NCBI RefSeq assembly: GCF_030286555.1
Contig: NZ_JASVWF010000005.1
Location: 124,001-188,000, forward strand
Source of the DNA: Actinomycetospora termitidis
GTDB lineage: Bacteria; Actinomycetota; Actinomycetes; Mycobacteriales; Pseudonocardiaceae
Direction: 5' to 3'
DNA: 64,000 nucleotides
The translations under genes and the position numbers were made by a program. This document shows positions 60,448 through 64,000 of this stretch, one piece after another. The notes beneath the pieces are model-generated. The model did no database searches. It worked only from the letters and a program-made list of their open reading frames with translations, and was not told the DNA's origin. Within the stretch, counting starts at the first letter, position 1; each line of letters opens with the position of its first letter.

Positions 60448-61908
60448 TCAGGCGCACAGGGCGAGCGAGTGCAGGCAGGTCAGCAGGCTGCGGGCCTGCA
60501 CGTTCAGGTAGTGGCTGTGCCGGACCAGCTCGGAGAGCTGCGCGAGGGTCACCCAGCGGTGACCGGGTCCGGTGACGAGGTCCGGGTCGTCCCCGGTCTC
60601 CTCGACGACCACGTAGCGGGTGCGGGTGTGGTGGAAGCGCCCGCCCTCCTCGCTCATCACGGTGTCGAAGCGCAGGCGGTCCGGGTCGGCCGCGAGGACC
60701 CGGTCCAGGTACGCGGGGCGCTGCGAGGCCGGCCGGTGCGCGTAGTTCTCCGGCGTGCACTGCACGGTGGGGGCGAGCTCGACGGCGTCGACGAACCCCG
60801 GTTCGGTGCGCAGGGCGGCCAGGACGTGCAGGACCCCGCCGATGCGGCGGACCACGAAGGCGACCAGGCCCGTGCCGTGGGCCGCGAACATCGGCTGGGA
60901 CCAGCGGGCGACCTCGCGGCCCCGGGCGACGACGTCGACCCCGACCACCGAGAAGTAGGCCCCGTCGTCGTGGACGATCGCGCCGTCGCGGCGCGACCAG
61001 CCCTGGAGCGTGTGCAGCGGGACGCGGCCGACGTCGACGTCGGTCTCGGTGCGCGCGACGGTGAGGTCGCTCAGCAGGTCGGCGGTCCGGTGGACCCCGC
61101 CGCTCTCCCCGAGCATGGAACGCAGCAGCGCGGCCCGGAAGTCGTCCGGACGTCCGGCCCCGGCCGGCCGCAGCGCCCCGCCGGCCAGCGGCAGGCACGA
61201 CAGGACGGTCCGGGTGTCCATGTTGACGACGTCGGTGACCGCGAGGGCCCGGTGGACCTCCGCGAGGGTGCACCACCGGAAGCCGGGCCGGGCGGGCACG
61301 GCCTCCGGCCCCCCGGGGACCTCGACGACGACGTTGCGGTTGCGCTTGCGCAGGAACCAGGAGCCCTGCTCGGACTGCCGGACGTCGACCACGGTTCGGG
61401 CGCCGGGCACGGTCCCGAGGAAGTACTCCAGGTAGGGCACGGCGCGACCGCCGTGGGCACGCTGGTAGTTGCTGCGGGTCGCCTGGACCGTGGGCGAGAG
61501 CTGGTGGCCGACCGGGTTGCCCGGCTCCACCTTGGCCTGCATCAACAGGTGGAGCACCCCGCCGATCCGGGTCGCGAGGATGCCCAGGACGCCGACCTCG
61601 GGCTGCCGGATGATCGGCTGCTGCCAGTGCTCCACCGGGGCACCGGGCACCTGGACGTCCAGGCCCTCCACGGCGAAGAAGCGCCCCGAGCGGTGGTGGA
61701 TGCGGCCGCCGACGGGGTCGTCGGTCCACCCCTCGAGGGCCGCGAGGTCGGCGCGGTGCACCGTCATGGCGGCGTGCCGGTCGTGGTCGGCGAGCCAGCC
61801 GAGGAGCGCGGCCCCGCCGTCGGGGACCTCCGCGGCGGCCGACGCGGCGAGCAGGCCGGTGAGCTCCTGGTCGTCGGCCGGCGCCAGGCCGGGGGCGAGC
61901 ACGGTCAT
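60448..61908 (-). CDS. NDP-hexose 2,3-dehydratase family protein
   Basis: A 486-aa protein built from two homologous halves (about residues 35-245 and 265-480), as in the TylX3/EvaA-type 2,3-dehydratases that begin 2,6-dideoxysugar formation. Repeated motifs: [19 protein letters not shown] / [17 protein letters not shown], then [21 protein letters not shown] / [21 protein letters not shown], and [12 protein letters not shown] / [15 protein letters not shown] 61908 is chosen. It lies 20 bases upstream of KS-alpha, suggesting the polyketide carries a deoxysugar. The other sugar genes are not in the window. Confidence 0.88.
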   Translation of the reverse strand: MTVLAPGLAPADDQELTGLLAASAAAEVPDGGAALLGWLADHDRHAAMTVHRADLAALEGWTDDPVGGRIHHRSGRFFAVEGLDVQVPGAPVEHWQQPIIRQPEVGVLGILATRIGGVLHLLMQAKVEPGNPVGHQLSPTVQATRSNYQRAHGGRAVPYLEYFLGTVPGARTVVDVRQSEQGSWFLRKRNRNVVVEVPGGPEAVPARPGFRWCTLAEVHRALAVTDVVNMDTRTVLSCLPLAGGALRPAGAGRPDDFRAALLRSMLGESGGVHRTADLLSDLTVARTETDVDVGRVPLHTLQGWSRRDGAIVHDDGAYFSVVGVDVVARGREVARWSQPMFAAHGTGLVAFVVRRIGGVLHVLAALRTEPGFVDAVELAPTVQCTPENYAHRPASQRPAYLDRVLAADPDRLRFDTVMSEEGGRFHHTRTRYVVVEETGDDPDLVTGPGHRWVTLAQLSELVRHSHYLNVQARSLLTCLHSLALCA

Positions 61909-62024
61909 GTCGGCTCCCTGGGATGCGGTGGTGGTGACGAGGTGGGGGTGGTGCCGGGACCGACCCTCCGGCGCGACGCTCGACGGTCGCGCAAGGACCG
62001 GTGGGCGAGGTGCTCGACGCCGGC

Positions 62025-62819
62025 TCAGCGCCGGGCGAGCGCCCGCATCGCGGCGGTCGCGAACACGAGCGTCACCGCCGCGGACCAGGCCAGGGTCGCG
62101 AGCAGCGGCGGCCCGAGCGGCGTCGTCCCGGTGAGCAGGGAGCGCAGGGTGTCGTTGGCCGCGGTGACCGGGTTGAGCGCGACCCAGGCCCGCAGCGGGC
62201 CGGGCATCGTGTCCAGCGGCACGAGCGCATTGCTGGTGAACGTGATCGGGAGGACGAGCACGAACCCGAACACCTGGACCTTCTCCGGGTCGCGGGCCAG
62301 CACCCCGATCCACACCGGGATCCAGGAGAACGCGAGCGTGAACACGACCAGGACCGCCGCGGCCCCGAGGAGCGCCGCCGGACCGGCGTCGGGCCGGAAG
62401 CCCAGCACGAACCCGACGACGAGCAGCACCGCGAACGACCACAGCTGGCGCACCACGTCCGCGAGCAGGCGTCCGGCGAGCGGCGCGGAGCGGGCGATCG
62501 GCATGCTGCGGAACCGGTCGTGCAGCCCCTGGCGCAGGTCGGTCGCGAGCCCGATCGCCGCATAGATCGACAGGAAGAGCGCGTTCTGCACGACGAGCCC
62601 GCCGAACGCGAAGTCGAGGTAGGCGCCCGGGCTGCCCGCGATCGCCCCGCCGAAGACGTAGGTGAACAGCAGGGTGAACATCACCGGCTGCACGGACAGG
62701 TCGAGCAGTTCGGTCGGCTTGTGCCGGATCTGGAGCAGGCTGCGCCAGGCCATCGTCATCGCCTGCCGCAGCGCGGTCAGCGGCCCGACGGACCGGGTCG
62801 GCGTCGAGGTGAGGATCAT
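62025..62819 (-). CDS. drrB: ABC-2 type permease, DrrB-like
   Basis: A 264-aa membrane component with six helices, matching the daunorubicin-exporter permease family: [17 protein letters not shown] near helix 2, [31 protein letters not shown] on the cytoplasmic coupling side and [22 protein letters not shown] before the last helix. It forms a transporter with the overlapping ATPase gene (4-base overlap) and likely exports the polyketide and gives self-resistance. Confidence 0.9.
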   Translation of the reverse strand: MILTSTPTRSVGPLTALRQAMTMAWRSLLQIRHKPTELLDLSVQPVMFTLLFTYVFGGAIAGSPGAYLDFAFGGLVVQNALFLSIYAAIGLATDLRQGLHDRFRSMPIARSAPLAGRLLADVVRQLWSFAVLLVVGFVLGFRPDAGPAALLGAAAVLVVFTLAFSWIPVWIGVLARDPEKVQVFGFVLVLPITFTSNALVPLDTMPGPLRAWVALNPVTAANDTLRSLLTGTTPLGPPLLATLAWSAAVTLVFATAAMRALARR

Positions 62820-63796
62820 GCGGGGCTCCCGGTCCGGGTGGCGGTGCGGGGGGTCGGGTCGACCCGCGACGGCGTGTCGACCAGGGACAGGAAGACCTCG
62901 TCGAGGCTCGCCCGGCGCAGGCTCACCTCGGCCAGGTGCACGCCGGCCTCGTCGAGGCGGCGCAGCACGGCGGGCAGCACGTCGGGGTCGGAGACCGTGG
63001 CCCGCACCGCCCCGTCGACGACGGTGACCTCGCCGCGGGCCAGGTCGCGGGCCGTCGTGGCGACGACGTCGAGGCGGTCGGCGAGGACCGGACGCAGCTC
63101 GAGCGCGGAGCCGCCCAGGCTCGCCTTGAGGCCGTCCGGGGTCCCCGCGGCCACGACGCGCCCCCGGTCGAGGACGACGACGTCGTCGGCGAGCCGGTCG
63201 GCCTCCTCCAGGTACTGCGTGGTGAGCAGGACCGTGGTGCCGCCGTCGACCAGCCCGCGGACCGCCGCCCACAGCTCCACCCGGCTCGCCGGGTCGAGGC
63301 CGGTGGTCGGCTCGTCCAGGAAGAGCACCCGGGGTCGGCCCACCAGGCTGGCGGCGAGGTCCAACCGGCGGCGCATGCCCCCGGAGTAGGTGGCGGCGGG
63401 GCGGGTGGCGGCGTCGACGAGGCCGAATTCCGCGAGCAGTTCCGCGGCCCGGGCCCGGGCCGCGCGGCGCGCGAGGCCGAGCAGGCGGCCGACGAGCACG
63501 AGGTTCTCGGTGCCCGTGAGGGTCTCGTCGACCCCCGCGTACTGGCCGGTCAGTCCGATCAGCCCGCGGACCTCGTGGGCCCGGGCGACCACGTCCAGAC
63601 CGCCGACCCGGGCGTGCCCGGCGTCCGGGCGCAGCAGGGTGCCGAGGATCCGGACGGCGGTCGTCTTGCCCGCGCCGTTCGGGCCGAGGAGCGCGAGGAC
63701 GCTCCCGGCCGGGACGCGCAGGTCGATGCCGGCGAGTCCGACGTTCCCCCGGAACTGCTTGACGAGGCCCTCGGCCTCGATCGCGTTGTCGTCCAC
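62816..63796 (-). CDS. drrA: ABC transporter ATP-binding protein, DrrA-like
   Basis: A 326-aa ATPase with Walker A LGPNGAGKTT, signature YSGGMRRRLDLA, Walker B VLFLDEPTTGLDP, and the C-terminal domain of the daunorubicin-resistance subfamily. It powers the DrrB-like permease encoded by the overlapping next gene. A palindromic region precedes the start (63801-63838), consistent with regulation by a TetR-type repressor or a short promoter. Confidence 0.92.
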   Translation of the reverse strand: MDDNAIEAEGLVKQFRGNVGLAGIDLRVPAGSVLALLGPNGAGKTTAVRILGTLLRPDAGHARVGGLDVVARAHEVRGLIGLTGQYAGVDETLTGTENLVLVGRLLGLARRAARARAAELLAEFGLVDAATRPAATYSGGMRRRLDLAASLVGRPRVLFLDEPTTGLDPASRVELWAAVRGLVDGGTTVLLTTQYLEEADRLADDVVVLDRGRVVAAGTPDGLKASLGGSALELRPVLADRLDVVATTARDLARGEVTVVDGAVRATVSDPDVLPAVLRRLDEAGVHLAEVSLRRASLDEVFLSLVDTPSRVDPTPRTATRTGSPA

Positions 63797-63800
63797 GATC

Positions 63801-63838
63801 AGGAGCCTGACACGTCAGAGCGCAGGTGTCAGGCTCCT
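63801..63838. promoter_or_regulatory. Inverted repeat upstream of drrA
   Basis: AGGAGCCTGACAC (63801-63813) and GTGTCAGGCTCCT (63826-63838) are perfect complements (13 bp) with a 12-base loop. Nested in it CTGAC-AC-GTCAG (63806-63817) is a perfect short palindrome. It lies between drrA and the gene upstream of it, so it may be an operator, a terminator of the upstream gene, or both. Confidence 0.5.
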
Positions 63839-63866
63839 TGTTCTGGTCCTCGAGCCGTCCTCGAGA

Positions 63867-64000
63867 TCAGCCCTCGGGATCGACCGGGCTGCGGCGCCCG
63901 TACCACTGCGTCCAGGCGACCAGCAGGATGATCGCGAGGGCGGCCATCGCCTGGCTGAGCAGCGCGGCCACCTCGATCGGCAGCGTGTAGATCACCAGGA
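63867..64000 (-). CDS. VC0807-like membrane protein, 3' end only
   Basis: The last ~44 codons of a gene that runs off the right edge. The visible sequence LPIEVAALLSQAMAALAI and LVAWTQWYGRRSP parallels the last helix of the protein at 56950-57684 (LPLEPAALVVP... LVAWTQW). It is therefore a paralog that heads the same operon as drrAB. Start and length are unknown. Confidence 0.6.
   Translation of the reverse strand, partial: LVIYTLPIEVAALLSQAMAALAIILLVAWTQWYGRRSPVDPEG

Overview
The window is very G+C-rich, densely packed bacterial DNA with strongly biased third codon positions, many GTG starts and frequent 4-base start/stop overlaps. The gene content points to an actinomycete: F420-type LLM and PPOX oxidoreductases, a mycofactocin-type SDR, a WS/DGAT acyltransferase, fused isobutyryl-CoA mutase, a Baeyer-Villiger-type monooxygenase, DUF3099 and DUF6131 small membrane proteins, and a type II polyketide cluster. 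I infer a Pseudonocardia-like member of the Pseudonocardiales; the order is an inference from gene mix, not from a marker gene. I saw no rRNA, tRNA, CRISPR array, insertion sequence or phage gene.

Layout. 1-7361: housekeeping and stress genes (pseudouridine synthase, 2H phosphoesterase, nitronate monooxygenase, two overlapping charged coiled-coil proteins of which the first has a CsbD-like head, GH15 glucoamylase/trehalase-like enzyme, Nudix hydrolase). 7428-10661: icmF, ended by a 21-bp perfect hairpin. 10709-19945: divergent regulator/enzyme pairs (azoreductase/MarR, alcohol dehydrogenase/TetR, monooxygenase plus a frameshifted SMP-30-like gene/mycofactocin-type SDR), most with a visible inverted repeat in the shared promoter, then WS/DGAT. 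19938-28977: hydrolase, SDRs, glutaminase, F420 enzymes, MFS pump and LysR. 29543-41921: lone aldoxime dehydratase, a second frameshifted gene (NmrA-like), nuclease-fold membrane protein, methyltransferase, hydrolase, molybdopterin oxidoreductase, lactate permease, POT transporter. 41936-46637: repeat-rich intergenic spot, zinc metallopeptidase, DUF4185 protein, CoA-transferase.

46654-57088 is the most striking region. Divergent csoR and copA share a promoter with two CsoR-like inverted repeats. The copA stop overlaps the start of a NuoA gene by 4 bases, and a complex I-like membrane module follows (A, a NuoB/NuoD-like fusion, H, J, K, L, M, N) with no C, E, F, G or I genes. The gene order predicts one copper-responsive transcript carrying a Cu(I) exporter and a stripped-down proton-translocating module. 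Several of its subunits have lost canonical cofactor or channel residues.

56950-64000 (minus strand) is the downstream part of a type II polyketide cluster: a partial VC0807-like membrane protein at the right edge, DrrA/DrrB-type ABC exporter, NDP-hexose 2,3-dehydratase, ketosynthase alpha, chain-length factor, acyl carrier protein and a second VC0807-like membrane protein. The product is probably a glycosylated aromatic or polyene-type polyketide whose tailoring genes lie beyond position 64000.

Two genes carry a single-base loss in a G/C run (14313-14316 and 30975-30978); these may be real decay or assembly errors. A family of about 55-60 bp imperfect palindromes occurs in three intergenic spots (1058, 27914, 42040).
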